A stretch of 64,000 nucleotides of DNA, taken from positions 564,441 through 628,440 of the forward strand of contig NZ_JAABOS010000002.1 in the NCBI RefSeq assembly GCF_010078235.1. Direction: 5' to 3'. This DNA is from Cognatundibacterium crateris. GTDB lineage: Bacteria; Pseudomonadota; Gammaproteobacteria; Burkholderiales; Burkholderiaceae_D. The notes beneath the pieces were generated by a model, which did not search any database, was not told the origin of the DNA, and saw nothing but the letters and a program-made list of their open reading frames with translations. This document shows, piece after piece, positions 25,511-35,059 of this stretch (positions within the stretch are counted from its first letter, which is position 1; each line of letters starts with the position of its first letter). Position numbers and translations under genes: made by a program.

Positions 25511-27784
25511 ATGAATTCACCGATTCAATCTACCGAAGACGACCTGGTTTTCCTTGATGAACCAGATCACGATGAGTTTTCGGCAGCGTCGCAGACCCAG
25601 GCGAGCTGGAGAATCATGATTATCGATGATGATCCTGATGTCCATTCCGCGACGACTTTTGCTTTGGGCAGCCTGGAAATACAACATCGCCCCCTGAGTT
25701 TTGTCCATGCCTATTCCGCTGCAGAGGCAAGGGAAATTCTGCAAAGAGAAAAAGACATCGCCATCATTTTGCTTGATGTGGTGATGGAGCATGAAGATGC
25801 CGGCCTGCAGTTAGTCAATTACATCAGAAAAACCCTGCAACTGGCTGACGTTCGCATCATTCTTCGCACCGGCCAGCCAGGATACGCGCCAGAAATTGAC
25901 GCCATTCGCGATTATGATATTAACGACTACAAAACAAAATCCGAGTTAACGCGTACCAAACTCTATACCGCCGTCACCTCCGCCATCCGCTCCTACGAAC
26001 AGATTTGCTCCATCAGTGCCAGCCGCCGCGGCCTGGAAATGATCATCAATGCCAGCACAGAACTGATGGCAAAACATGGTCTGCAAAATTTTGCCTCCGG
26101 CGTTTTAACACAAATTACCGGGTTACTTAATCTGGATACGGAGGGATTTGTCTGTGCGCGGCAAAACCCGCTTGGTGATGAAAATACGGTCAACGATCTG
26201 CGCATCATCGCATCTACGGCTGGCATGTCCCATCTGGTGGACAGATCGCTGGCCGATTTAGACCGACCCAGCGTGCTGAGCCTGGTCAGCCGCTCGCTGA
26301 GCAGCAAGCAGAGTATTTATGAAGCGGACATGACCGCGCTGTATTTCAATAATGCAGAGAAAAAAGACTTCACGCTGTTTCTTGAAAACGGGCTACAACT
26401 GAACGAAATGGACAGGCGCCTGCTTGAGGTTTTTTGCGGTAACGTTTCGGTCGGCCTGGACAATGTGATTTTGAATTCACGTCTGCATAACTATGCTTTT
26501 TATGATTTGCTGACCGGCTTAGCGAATCGCCTTAAGTTACTGCAGACATTAAACGAAACCCTGAGTTCGCCGCTCAAAGAAAAAAGTGCGCTGTCACTGA
26601 TCGACATCGACCACTTTGCGGAAACCAATGACGCCCTGGGACATCAGTTCGGCGATTTACTTCTGTATGCGGTGGCACAGCGACTGTTCAACCACTTCGG
26701 CACACAATGTCAATTGGCAAGGGTCGGCAGCGACACGTTTGCGCTACTGGGCGATCAGGATCTGGTCAATCCAGATACAATACTCAAACTCTTTACTACA
26801 CCTTTCCAAGTCGATCATCAGGACGTGCAGTTGTCGGCGACGATAGGTCTGATCAAACTCGGCGACTATGAAGGTGATGGCTCTGAAGCTTTAAAAGACA
26901 CCAATATTGCACTCAAACGTGCGAAGACCAATCAACGCGGCGGTTATGAATACTTTACCCGCAGCATGGGGGTCGAAATCCGGGAACGGGTTCTGCTGAT
27001 GCACGCTTTACGCGCTGCGTTTGAACATGAGCGTCTGTTCCTGGTGTACCAGCCACAGATAGACATGCGTACTGGTAAAGCCTTGGGTGCGGAAGCGCTG
27101 TTGCGCTGGCGTACCGACGAGGGGAAATTTATTCCTCCGGATCAGTTCATCCCTATCGCTGAATATTCTGGCCTGATCGTCGACATCGGCGAATGGGTGC
27201 TGCGCAGCGCCTTGTATGAACTGGTTCATCTGCGCAGCATGGGATACACAGAATTTCAAATGGCGATCAATGTCTCGCAAGCACAGTTTTCGCATCCTTT
27301 GTTTATGCAATCCCTGCACAAAGCACTGCAGGACACCAAGGCACCACCTGAATTTGTGGAGCTGGAAATCACCGAATCCATGGCGATGAAAGATCCGGAC
27401 TTGCTAATCAAAACACTGCATCAGATTAAGCAACTCGGGGTCAACATCTCGATTGATGATTTCGGAACCGGATTTTCATCGTTGAGTCACCTGCAAAAAC
27501 TGGATGTCGACAAACTCAAGATAGACCGCGCGTTTGTCAATGATATTCAGCAAGATGCCAGTGAAGGCAGTATCGCCAAAATGATCGTCCAGTTAGGTCA
27601 GAATCTGGGCCTGACCATCATTGCTGAGGGCGTAGAAAACCAGATGCAGGCCAACACCCTGCAAGAATACGGATGCTTCCTCGCACAAGGCTATTTCTAT
27701 GCAAAACCACTGACCCAGCAAGACTTGCGCGCCTGGCTGCAGCAACGCGTCCAGCCGCAAAATCTGAGCTTAAATCAAAGCTGA
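25511..27784 (+). CDS. REC-DUF3369-GGDEF-EAL cyclic-di-GMP signalling protein
   Basis: A 757-aa cytoplasmic regulator. Residues ~34-160 form a response-regulator receiver with acidic DDDPD and phosphoacceptor Asp89 (ILLDVV). A DUF3369 domain follows (about 165-335, SRRGLEMIINASTELM start). A GGDEF domain spans about 345-495, and an EAL domain about 505-745 with GAEALLRW near 528, ELEITES and DDFGTGFSS near 649. The GGDEF signature reads GSDTF, so cyclase activity is doubtful, whereas EAL motifs look intact. The likely net role is phosphorylation-controlled c-di-GMP breakdown. No kinase gene is adjacent; the LytS-like pair downstream starts 180 bp later. Confidence 0.9.
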   Translation: MNSPIQSTEDDLVFLDEPDHDEFSAASQTQASWRIMIIDDDPDVHSATTFALGSLEIQHRPLSFVHAYSAAEAREILQREKDIAIILLDVVMEHEDAGLQLVNYIRKTLQLADVRIILRTGQPGYAPEIDAIRDYDINDYKTKSELTRTKLYTAVTSAIRSYEQICSISASRRGLEMIINASTELMAKHGLQNFASGVLTQITGLLNLDTEGFVCARQNPLGDENTVNDLRIIASTAGMSHLVDRSLADLDRPSVLSLVSRSLSSKQSIYEADMTALYFNNAEKKDFTLFLENGLQLNEMDRRLLEVFCGNVSVGLDNVILNSRLHNYAFYDLLTGLANRLKLLQTLNETLSSPLKEKSALSLIDIDHFAETNDALGHQFGDLLLYAVAQRLFNHFGTQCQLARVGSDTFALLGDQDLVNPDTILKLFTTPFQVDHQDVQLSATIGLIKLGDYEGDGSEALKDTNIALKRAKTNQRGGYEYFTRSMGVEIRERVLLMHALRAAFEHERLFLVYQPQIDMRTGKALGAEALLRWRTDEGKFIPPDQFIPIAEYSGLIVDIGEWVLRSALYELVHLRSMGYTEFQMAINVSQAQFSHPLFMQSLHKALQDTKAPPEFVELEITESMAMKDPDLLIKTLHQIKQLGVNISIDDFGTGFSSLSHLQKLDVDKLKIDRAFVNDIQQDASEGSIAKMIVQLGQNLGLTIIAEGVENQMQANTLQEYGCFLAQGYFYAKPLTQQDLRAWLQQRVQPQNLSLNQS

Positions 27785-27963
27785 CTCTGTGCATTACATG
27801 CGACGGAGTTTCTCTGATTGGCATTCTATCCCCGGATTTTTACTCCCTATCGCAATCTCGTGGCAAAGCAACTTACATTTCTCTAGAGTAGAGAATAGCT
27901 AAGTTGCTTAGCACCGGAAATCCTGATGCAGGATAGACGCGCGCCTTTAGAAGAGAGTAAATC

Positions 27964-29268
27964 ATGAATCCAAACACAGCAGACACGCTTAAAACATTAC
28001 TCAGCGATTTCAGTGGCTGGCTGAGCCGCAGCTTTGATAAAACTGCCGCATGGGTAACACAGCTATCCTGGTGGAAGTTCTTCATTTTTGCGATTCTGCT
28101 CATGGCTGCAGGTGCCATCCTGCAAGACACCATATTCACGTCTGAAGAGAACATTGTTGTCAGCAAAAGTCCAAGTAAGAAAAGTAAAAAGAATTCACAC
28201 ACCATAGAAGGCGATGCCAATATCGATATAGACGAGACCGGCATCCGCATCCGCAAGCCCGGCAATGATGGCAAAGGTAAACAGATAGAAATTGACGAAA
28301 ATGGGATCAGAGTTTTGACTGAACCAGGAACGATCAATTCATCTGGCATGCCGGCAGCACCTGCAACTCCTGCAGCGCCGGTACAACCGGGAGCGCATGA
28401 AATCAGGACTGGCGACGATATCCATATTAAGTTGCCGCCAGAAGTCGCGCGTGAGATCAGCAATGAAATCAATAATGCAGTCGCCGATGCCGCCGATGAA
28501 GAAGTCAGAAGCTATAAGAAAACCTCATCAAAATGGTTCGCCAATTTTGTGCTGCTGGCCATCTTCGGTCTGTTTGGCATGAAGATTCTGATGGGCGGCA
28601 AGGTGCGCGCGGAAGAAAAAGCTAAAGAAGCAGGACTCGCAGCAGAACGGGAATCGCTGCTGCGCCAGGTAAGTGAAGCGCAAATGCAGATGATGCAGGC
28701 GCAAGTTGAACCGCACTTTTTATTTAACACCCTGGCCTCGGTGGAACACCTGATAGAAACAGATCCACCGCGTGCAGCAGCCATGCAGCGCTGCCTGATC
28801 AGCTACTTGCGTGCGGTGTTGCCACAAATGCGGGAAAACGCCTCCACCACTAATCTGGGGCGCGAAGCAGATATGATCAAATCCTATCTGGATCTGCTGA
28901 AAATGCGCATGGAGGAACGTCTGAACATAGACTTTGTCATGCCGGAAGGTTTAAGAAGCGCCTCCTTCCCACCCATGATGCTGCAATCACTGGTAGAAAA
29001 CGCCATCAAGCACGGCCTGGAATGCAAGGCAGAAGGTGGCACTATCCAGTTCCGGGTTGAGGTCGCTCATAGTAAATTGCGTGTCTCTGTGACCGATGAT
29101 GGCCTGGGCTTTGGCGCTATGCCCAGCAATGGCACTGGGCTGGGATTACAAAATATCCGCGAACGCTTGAAATTATTGTATAAAGAAAAAGCACAGATGA
29201 TCATTACCCCTAACCAGCCTAGCGGTGTCTGTGTCACGATAGAAATTCCTTACGAATTAGCCCATTGA
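27964..29268 (+). CDS. LytS/AlgZ-type sensor histidine kinase
   Basis: A 434-aa membrane kinase. Transmembrane helices lie near 38-57 and 190-209, enclosing a ~130-aa region rich in acidic residues that contains two related segments (DIDETGIRIRK near 88, EIDENGIRVLT near 109) and a Pro/Ala linker. A coiled coil leads to the His_kinase domain (PF06580-like) with phosphoacceptor His251 in EPHFLFNTL. The ATPase part shows VENAIKHG (N box), DDGLGFG and GTGLGLQNIRERL. The cognate LytTR regulator starts 7 bp downstream. The sensory segment is unusual and its ligand unknown. Confidence 0.88.
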   Translation: MNPNTADTLKTLLSDFSGWLSRSFDKTAAWVTQLSWWKFFIFAILLMAAGAILQDTIFTSEENIVVSKSPSKKSKKNSHTIEGDANIDIDETGIRIRKPGNDGKGKQIEIDENGIRVLTEPGTINSSGMPAAPATPAAPVQPGAHEIRTGDDIHIKLPPEVAREISNEINNAVADAADEEVRSYKKTSSKWFANFVLLAIFGLFGMKILMGGKVRAEEKAKEAGLAAERESLLRQVSEAQMQMMQAQVEPHFLFNTLASVEHLIETDPPRAAAMQRCLISYLRAVLPQMRENASTTNLGREADMIKSYLDLLKMRMEERLNIDFVMPEGLRSASFPPMMLQSLVENAIKHGLECKAEGGTIQFRVEVAHSKLRVSVTDDGLGFGAMPSNGTGLGLQNIRERLKLLYKEKAQMIITPNQPSGVCVTIEIPYELAH

Positions 29269-29275
29269 ATAGCCT

Positions 29276-30034
29276 ATGCCAACCGCGATTATTGCCGATG
29301 ACGAACGATTGATGCGCGACCAGTTACGGTCGCGCCTGGAACAAGCCTGGCCTGAATTACAGATACTGGACGAAGCAAAAAATGGTGAAGAAGCGATACA
29401 GCTAGTCGCTCAACATCGCCCTGACCTGGTGTTTCTCGATATCCGTATGCCGATTAAGACTGGCCTTGAAGCAGCCAAAGAGATAGGTAACCAGACCCAC
29501 ATCGTATTCATCACAGCCTATGATCAGTATGCGATTCAGGCCTTTGAGCATGGTGCAGTCGATTATGTCTTAAAGCCTGCAGATCTGGAGCGCCTGGGCA
29601 AGACCATAGAACGCCTCAAAGCACGCTTACAGACACAGACTCAGCCTGCGGACATGAGTCAGCTACTCGGACAACTGGCGAAGCAAATGGGCATTGCCAG
29701 CAAACCGGCTTATCTGCAGTGGATACAGGCATCGATAGGTCAGGAGCTGCGCCTGATCCCGGTAGAAGAAATTTTGTTTTTCCAGTCAGATGAGAAATAC
29801 ACCCGGGTACAAACCAGTAACTATGAGGCACTGATCAGAAAGCCCGTGCGCGACCTGGCTGAAGAACTGGATCCAGCACTGTTCTGGCAAATTCACCGCT
29901 CCACGCTAGTCAATGCTAAAGCCATTTCAGGCGTGGTGCGAGATCTGCGCGGACGCCATCTGGTGCAGATTAAGGGGTCCACTGAAAAGCTGGAAGTCAG
30001 CAGGAGCTTTGTACATCTGTTCAAACAAATGTGA
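29276..30034 (+). CDS. LytTR-family response regulator
   Basis: A 252-aa regulator. An N-terminal receiver (1-120) has the acidic pocket ADDE and phosphoacceptor Asp55 (FLDIRMP), with conserved Thr and Lys (FITAYD, YVLKPA). A Gln-rich linker is followed by a C-terminal LytTR DNA-binding domain (about 150-252; IPVEEILFFQSDEKYTRV, FWQIHRSTLVNAKAI). It would act with the kinase just upstream. Targets are not shown by the sequence; pit, which converges on it, is separated by a bidirectional terminator. Confidence 0.93.
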   Translation: MPTAIIADDERLMRDQLRSRLEQAWPELQILDEAKNGEEAIQLVAQHRPDLVFLDIRMPIKTGLEAAKEIGNQTHIVFITAYDQYAIQAFEHGAVDYVLKPADLERLGKTIERLKARLQTQTQPADMSQLLGQLAKQMGIASKPAYLQWIQASIGQELRLIPVEEILFFQSDEKYTRVQTSNYEALIRKPVRDLAEELDPALFWQIHRSTLVNAKAISGVVRDLRGRHLVQIKGSTEKLEVSRSFVHLFKQM

Positions 30035-30061
30035 CACCCTCCCCCACCAGGTAAGCAGACA

Positions 30062-30093
30062 TAAAAAAACCGGATTTGACTCCGGTTTTTTTA
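30062..30093. terminator. Bidirectional terminator between LytTR regulator and pit
   Basis: AAAAAAACCGGA and TCCGGTTTTTTT form a strong stem with T-runs on both strands, placed between two convergent genes. Confidence 0.9.
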
Positions 30094-31104
30094 TTACAGA
30101 ATTTGCTTACCTATCCACCAGGCGATCGCTGCGACAAACGCAGATGCAGGTATCGTCAGCACCCAGGCCCACACAATATTGCCCGCAACACCCCAACGTA
30201 CTGCCGACATTTTTTGTGAAGAGCCTACGCCAACAATCGCACCGGTAATCGTATGCGTGGTTGACACTGGAATACCCATCGCGGTTGCAATGAACAAGGT
30301 AATCGCACCGCCAGTTTCAGCACAGAAGCCACCAACAGGTTTCAGCTTGGTGATTTTCTGACCCATGGTTTTCACGATACGCCAGCCACCAAACAAAGTA
30401 CCCATACCTATCGCCGCATAGCAAGACAAGATCACCCACATCGGTGGCATCGCGTCATGCGTACTGGAATACCCACCAGCAATCAGCAACATCCAGATGA
30501 TACCCATGGTTTTTTGCGCATCATTACCACCATGTCCCAGACTATACATGGACGCCGACACCAGTTGCAGACGACGGAACCATTTATCGACCTTCATCGG
30601 TGTGGAACGTACGAATAGCCAGGAGACCAGCAACATCATCAGAGAACCCAGCAGGAAACCGAGCAAAGGAGATAGCACGATGAAGCTGATGATTTTCCAC
30701 AATCCAGCAGAAACCAGGGCGGATGTACCAGACTTGGCAACAGCAGCTCCGACCATGCCACCAATCAGTGCATGCGAGGATGAAGATGGAATACCAAAAT
30801 ACCAGGTCACCAAATTCCAGAAAATGGCTCCGACCAAAGCACCAAAAATCACATAGTGATCAATAGCCCAAGGCTGTATAGTTCCCTTACCAACGGTAGC
30901 TGCCACCGTCAACGGAAAAGCAACGATCGCTAAGACATTAAAAAAGGCCGCCATCGCCACCGCGGTTTGCGGCTTCAAAACACCGGTTGAAACGACAGTT
31001 GCGATCGCATTCGCTGCATCGTGAAAGCCGTTCATAAAATCAAATAGCAATGCCAGCACGACCAAGCCTGCGATGACATAAATGCTAATTTGTAAAGTTT
31101 GCAT
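30094..31104 (-). CDS. PiT-family inorganic phosphate transporter
   Basis: Low-affinity metal-phosphate/H+ symporter in the inner membrane, 336 aa with about ten transmembrane helices. PiT signatures are the internally repeated GFHDAANAIATVVSTGVL near the N-terminus and VSTTHTITGAIVGVG near the C-terminus, plus GHGGNDAQKTMGI in the middle. It follows the DUF47/PhoU-like gene, the common two-gene arrangement in which the second protein modulates transport. Confidence 0.95.
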   Translation of the reverse strand: MQTLQISIYVIAGLVVLALLFDFMNGFHDAANAIATVVSTGVLKPQTAVAMAAFFNVLAIVAFPLTVAATVGKGTIQPWAIDHYVIFGALVGAIFWNLVTWYFGIPSSSSHALIGGMVGAAVAKSGTSALVSAGLWKIISFIVLSPLLGFLLGSLMMLLVSWLFVRSTPMKVDKWFRRLQLVSASMYSLGHGGNDAQKTMGIIWMLLIAGGYSSTHDAMPPMWVILSCYAAIGMGTLFGGWRIVKTMGQKITKLKPVGGFCAETGGAITLFIATAMGIPVSTTHTITGAIVGVGSSQKMSAVRWGVAGNIVWAWVLTIPASAFVAAIAWWIGKQIL

Positions 31105-31173
31105 GAAATTTACTCTGCTCTATCTGCTCTATATAGCGCCGGCAAAAACTACCGGCCCCGATCAATCAATCTT

Positions 31174-31193
31174 GATCAGCCCGCAGGCTGATC
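31174..31193 (-). other. Inverted repeat between DUF47 gene and pit
   Basis: GATCAGCC and GGCTGATC flank a four-base loop. There is no T-run, so it is probably an RNA-stabilising or attenuating hairpin between the two cotranscribed genes, not a terminator. Confidence 0.4.
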
Positions 31194-31219
31194 GGTCAAA
31201 CACAATCCAAGAGGAAAAA

Positions 31220-31846
31220 TTACGCGTTCTCTACAATAATGCCTTCGATGATATTCGCAACGTCTTCGCAACGGTCAGTCACAGTTTCCAGAATCTCGTA
31301 GATCGCTTTGAGTTTGATCAGATTGCGCACATCAGGTTCGTCGCGGAACAGCTTGGACATCGCTGCGCGCATCACATGATCCGCATCCGATTCCAGCCTG
31401 TCGATTTCTTCACAAATCGTCAGAATTTCGCGCGAATTGTTCATGTTATGCAACAGGCCCACCGCTGCTTTGACTTTTTCAGCACAAGCAAGGCACAGTT
31501 CAGCCAGGCGCTTGGCTTCTGGCGTGATTTCGCGGATGTCGTACAGGGAGATGGTTTGTCCTGCATCTTCCAACAAATCCAGAATATCATCCATGCGTGT
31601 GATGAGTTTATGAATATCATCGCGGTCTATCGGCGTGATAAATGTCTTATGCAGTAACTCGATGGTATTGTAAGTCACCGCATCAGCTTGTTTTTCTATA
31701 CCTTCTATCGCATGAACACGGTTTTCGAGATCGTCGAAATTGGTCATCAAAGCCAGCATTTCTTTAGAACCTTTGACACACAAATCAGCGTGCTGGTTGA
31801 AAAGCTCAAAGAATTTGCCTTCGGTAGGCATCAAACGTCCAAACAT
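31220..31846 (-). CDS. DUF47 (PhoU-like) Pit accessory protein
   Basis: An all-helical PhoU-like protein of 208 aa (TIGR00153/DUF47 family). It begins with FGRLMPTEGKFFELFNQHADLC and contains metal-binding-type acidic motifs EKQADAVTY and DRDDIHKLITRMDDILD, with a second copy of the helical bundle ending EIDRLESDADHVM. These proteins bind metal and are thought to control the PiT transporter encoded next door (115 bp downstream). Confidence 0.92.
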   Translation of the reverse strand: MFGRLMPTEGKFFELFNQHADLCVKGSKEMLALMTNFDDLENRVHAIEGIEKQADAVTYNTIELLHKTFITPIDRDDIHKLITRMDDILDLLEDAGQTISLYDIREITPEAKRLAELCLACAEKVKAAVGLLHNMNNSREILTICEEIDRLESDADHVMRAAMSKLFRDEPDVRNLIKLKAIYEILETVTDRCEDVANIIEGIIVENA

Positions 31847-31960
31847 TTTTTTCTCACTGAAAATAGAAAATTACAAGAACCAATTTCATGGATTCAATTG
31901 GTCGAAAACAAAAAACACAAAAAACACAACCCGTGCATCTTTACATGATGCACAGCTACA

Positions 31961-33361
31961 TCAGGACTCGCTGTCTCCGTAAATAGACAAGGAACCCACG
32001 TAATTATCAAACTTGGTGTACTCACCCAGGAAGGTTAAGCGCACGCTGCCTATCGGGCCGTTACGCTGTTTACCGATAATGATTTCCGCCGTACCCTTAT
32101 CAGGAGAATCAGGGTTATAGACCTGATCACGGTAAATAAACATGATCACGTCCGCATCCTGCTCAATAGCGCCTGATTCACGCAAATCCGACATGACCGG
32201 ACGCTTATTTGGACGCTGCTCCAGCGAGCGGTTCAGCTGCGACAAGGCAATCACAGGGCAATTCAGTTCCTTGGCCAGACCTTTCAGGTTTCGGGAAATT
32301 TCAGAAATTTCTGTGGCCCGGTTCTCACCCGCCACGTTGGCCGACATCAGTTGTAAGTAGTCGACGATAATCAAACCCAGCTTACCGCACTGGCGCGCCA
32401 AACGCCTGGAACGGGCACGCAATTCTATCGAGCTCAATGCCGGCGTTTCATCGATATACAACTGCGCTTCGTTCATTTTTTGAATCGCGTGCGTCAGTTT
32501 AGGCCAATCTTCATCCGACAGCTTACCGATACGCAAACGGCTTTGATCAAGACGTCCAACCGAGCCCAGCATACGCATCGCTAACTGTGCGCCGCCCATC
32601 TCCATGGAAAACACAGCAACCGGCAAACCGCTGTCAATGGCCACATTCTCACCAATATTCAGGGAAAACGCGGTCTTACCCATCGAAGGACGACCAGCAA
32701 CAATCACCAGATCACCAGGCTGCAAACCTGAAGTCATCTTATCCAGATCGACAAATCCAGTCGGGACACCGGTAATATCATTCTGATTGTCACGGTTATA
32801 CAGCTCATCAATCCGCTCAACCACTTGTGTGAGCAAAGGCTGAATCGCCTGAAACCCCTGTGCTCCGCGCGCACCTTCTTCTGCAATAGCGAAAATTTTT
32901 GATTCCGCCTCATCCAGCATTTGCTTAACTTCTTTGCCCTGAGGATTAAAGGCATTGCCTGCAATTTCATCGGAAACAGTGATCAATTTCCGCAATACAC
33001 CACGATCACGCACAATCTCAGCATAACGCCGGATATTTGCTGCCGAGGGAGTATTTTGCGCCAAGGCATTCAAATAGGTCAGACCACCGGCCTCTTCCGC
33101 CTTTCCTTGCACGCTCAGCGCTTCATAGACGGTGATTACATCGGCCGGACGGGAACTGTTGATCAGTTTGACCATGCATTGGAAAATAATCCTGTGGTCA
33201 TAGCGATAGAAATCCTCTTCACTGATGAAGTCGGCAATACGGTCCCATGCCGCGTTGTCGAGCAACAAACCACCAAGCACAGATTGCTCTGCTTCGATGG
33301 AATGAGGAGGTACGCGTAGCGCGTCAAGTTGTGGGTCAGAAGCTGCTTTCATGGCGCGCAT
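31961..33361 (-). CDS. dnaB: Replicative DNA helicase DnaB
   Basis: Hexameric 5'-3' helicase of the replisome, 466 aa. The N-terminal DnaG-interacting domain begins at SIEAEQSVLGGLLLDN. The RecA-like ATPase has Walker A GRPSMGKTAF, a Walker B-like LGLIIVDYLQLM, and the DnaB signature near ELNCPVIALSQLNR. It lies downstream of rplI but is separated by a strong terminator, so it has its own promoter in the AT-rich gap at 33362-33460. Confidence 0.97.
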   Translation of the reverse strand: MRAMKAASDPQLDALRVPPHSIEAEQSVLGGLLLDNAAWDRIADFISEEDFYRYDHRIIFQCMVKLINSSRPADVITVYEALSVQGKAEEAGGLTYLNALAQNTPSAANIRRYAEIVRDRGVLRKLITVSDEIAGNAFNPQGKEVKQMLDEAESKIFAIAEEGARGAQGFQAIQPLLTQVVERIDELYNRDNQNDITGVPTGFVDLDKMTSGLQPGDLVIVAGRPSMGKTAFSLNIGENVAIDSGLPVAVFSMEMGGAQLAMRMLGSVGRLDQSRLRIGKLSDEDWPKLTHAIQKMNEAQLYIDETPALSSIELRARSRRLARQCGKLGLIIVDYLQLMSANVAGENRATEISEISRNLKGLAKELNCPVIALSQLNRSLEQRPNKRPVMSDLRESGAIEQDADVIMFIYRDQVYNPDSPDKGTAEIIIGKQRNGPIGSVRLTFLGEYTKFDNYVGSLSIYGDSES

Positions 33362-33464
33362 TATACCTGCTAAATCAATTTCCCAAACAACACAAAACAG
33401 CCCGATTTGCGCTTTGTATACATAACAACAAAGCTAAAATTGTATAAATTATTTATTTGCAGAA

Positions 33465-33496
33465 AATAAAAAAGCCGGGTTAAACCCGGCTTTTTA
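33465..33496 (-). terminator. Terminator of the rpsF-priB-rpsR-rplI operon
   Basis: AAAAAAGCCGGGTT and AACCCGGCTTTTT make a strong stem with T-runs on both strands, 16 bp after the rplI stop. Confidence 0.9.
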
Positions 33497-33511
33497 GGAA
33501 GCGAACGAAGC

Positions 33512-33964
33512 TTAAGCTTGTTCAGCAACAACAGAGATAGTCACGTTCACAACAACGTCTGTATGCAATGCAACAGATACTGCGTGCTCGCCAACTACTT
33601 TCAGTGGGCCTTGTGGCAGACGCACTTGTGATTTTTCAACTGTGAAACCTTGTTTTGCCAGGGCTTCAGCGATGTCGAAGTTAGTTACGGAACCAAACAA
33701 ACGACCATCAACACCTGCTTTTTGAGCAACTTGAACGGTAGAACCTTCCAGTTTTTCGCCTTGAGCCTGTGCAGCAGCCAATTTCTCAGCAGCAGCTTTT
33801 TCCAGATCTGCACGCTTCGCTTCAAATTCAGCGATAGCAGCTGCAGTAGCACGACGTGCCATACGTTGTGGAATCAGGAAGTTACGTGCATAACCGTCTT
33901 TTACACGAACTACATCACCCAGGTTGCCGAGATTAACGACTTTATCCATCAGAATAACTTGCAT
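33512..33964 (-). CDS. rplI: 50S ribosomal protein L9
   Basis: Ribosomal stalk-base protein of 150 aa. The N-terminal domain begins [30 protein letters not shown] (split here as the L9 signature [16 protein letters not shown]), a long central helix is rich in Ala/Glu/Lys, and the C-terminal domain ends with strand-rich [10 protein letters not shown]. Last gene of the S6 operon, 27 bp after rpsR. Confidence 0.98.
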   Translation of the reverse strand: MQVILMDKVVNLGNLGDVVRVKDGYARNFLIPQRMARRATAAAIAEFEAKRADLEKAAAEKLAAAQAQGEKLEGSTVQVAQKAGVDGRLFGSVTNFDIAEALAKQGFTVEKSQVRLPQGPLKVVGEHAVSVALHTDVVVNVTISVVAEQA

Positions 33965-33991
33965 ATTTTTCTCCTAATACTTGGTCGTCAA

Positions 33992-34276
33992 TTACGCTGT
34001 GTGCAGATCAGTGTAAGGCAACAACGCTAAGTAGCGTGCGCGCTTGATCGCTGTGTCAACTTGACGCTGGTACAGTGCTTTAGTACCTGTCAAACGTGCA
34101 GGCATAATCTTGCCGTTTTCTTGTACGAAATCTTTCAGAGTGTCTACGTCTTTGTAGTCCACTTTTTCTACGTGTGCTGCTGTGAAGCGGCAGAATTTTT
34201 TACGCTTGAACAAAGGATTTTGTTGCTGACGCTTTTGCTTCAATTTGCTTTTATCAAATTTTTTACCGAATGCCAT
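33992..34276 (-). CDS. rpsR: 30S ribosomal protein S18
   Basis: Protein of 94 aa pairing with S6 on the 30S platform. The conserved core is [22 protein letters not shown] followed by [11 protein letters not shown] and [18 protein letters not shown]. The N-terminus has the basic [21 protein letters not shown] extension usual in betaproteobacteria. Nine bp after priB. Confidence 0.98.
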   Translation of the reverse strand: MAFGKKFDKSKLKQKRQQQNPLFKRKKFCRFTAAHVEKVDYKDVDTLKDFVQENGKIMPARLTGTKALYQRQVDTAIKRARYLALLPYTDLHTA

Positions 34277-34285
34277 TTTTGGCTC

Positions 34286-34585
34286 CTAATCAAGTAAATG
34301 TGTCCCGACTTCAGTGATATGAAAAACGAGACTTTTGCTGTTGCGATTTTTGCGTGCTAAAAACCCGGAAAAACAAAACTCAACATCGAGCGGCAAATCT
34401 GAAACAACTTTGGACTGTTCACCGGCAGCCAGTGCTGCCAATTCAACTTCCACCAGTCTTGATAAGCCCGCCTCTTTTTGTTGAGAGCTGTGCAACAACA
34501 CACCATTCGCTATCGGAATACCCGCCGGCGTATAACGCACCGCAGCTTTTTCGATTAATTTAGCGACTATAGTTAGTTGATTCAC
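34286..34585 (-). CDS. priB: Primosomal replication protein N
   Basis: A 99-aa OB-fold ssDNA-binding protein of the PriA replication-restart primosome. NQLTIVAKLIEKAAVRYTPAGIPIANGVLLHSSQQ gives the typical first half (signature YTPAGIPIAN), and VSDLPLDVEFCFSGFLARKNRNSKSLVFHIT the second. Its place between rpsF and rpsR is diagnostic. Confidence 0.95.
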   Translation of the reverse strand: MNQLTIVAKLIEKAAVRYTPAGIPIANGVLLHSSQQKEAGLSRLVEVELAALAAGEQSKVVSDLPLDVEFCFSGFLARKNRNSKSLVFHITEVGTHLLD

Positions 34586-34618
34586 CAGGTTGTCACACGA
34601 CCTTTAAAAATAAAGAAA

Positions 34619-34987
34619 TTAAGCAGCTGGTGCTTCAACGCGTTGTGCTTTCGCTGCGTCTTCTTTCTGAACAGCTTTCATCATTGGAGATGGTGCTGTT
34701 TCAGCTTTCTTCATTTTAACTGTCAGGTGACGCAGAACAGCATCATTGAATTTGAATGCGGTTTCCAGCTCAACCAGAGTCTCTGCATCGCACTCGATGT
34801 TCATGCAAACATAGTGTGCTTTTGCCAGTTTCTGGATCATGTAAGCCAATTGACGACGGCCCCAGTCTTCTACGCGGTGGATCTGACCACCACGAGCAAC
34901 AACACTGGCTTTGTAACGTTCGATCATTGCCGGAACTTGCTCGCTTTGATCCGGATGTACGATAAATACGATTTCATAATGACGCAT
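34619..34987 (-). CDS. rpsF: 30S ribosomal protein S6
   Basis: Protein of 122 aa. [21 protein letters not shown] starts the S6 fold, [23 protein letters not shown] and [10 protein letters not shown] follow. The C-terminal ~25 aa are Ala/Glu/Lys-rich and variable. First gene of the operon, with a promoter at 35060-35088 and a leader stem-loop at 35016-35043. Confidence 0.98.
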   Translation of the reverse strand: MRHYEIVFIVHPDQSEQVPAMIERYKASVVARGGQIHRVEDWGRRQLAYMIQKLAKAHYVCMNIECDAETLVELETAFKFNDAVLRHLTVKMKKAETAPSPMMKAVQKEDAAKAQRVEAPAA

Positions 34988-35015
34988 ATATTCTCCTTAT
35001 GGACAATAAAAATAG

Positions 35016-35043
35016 CCTGCCTCGGCGTCAAGACGAGTGCAGG
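35016..35043 (-). promoter_or_regulatory. Stem-loop in the rpsF leader (possible S6:S18 autoregulatory RNA or attenuator)
   Basis: On the minus strand CCTGC-A-CTCG pairs with CGAG-GCAGG around a nine-base loop, followed by a T-rich CTATTTTTATT, and ends 28 nt before the rpsF ATG. It contains GCCGAGG, which recalls the conserved CCG of the known S6:S18 leader motif. The T-rich tail also fits an attenuator. The assignment is inferred. Confidence 0.45.
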
Positions 35044-35059
35044 AAGAGGAAAGCCGACG

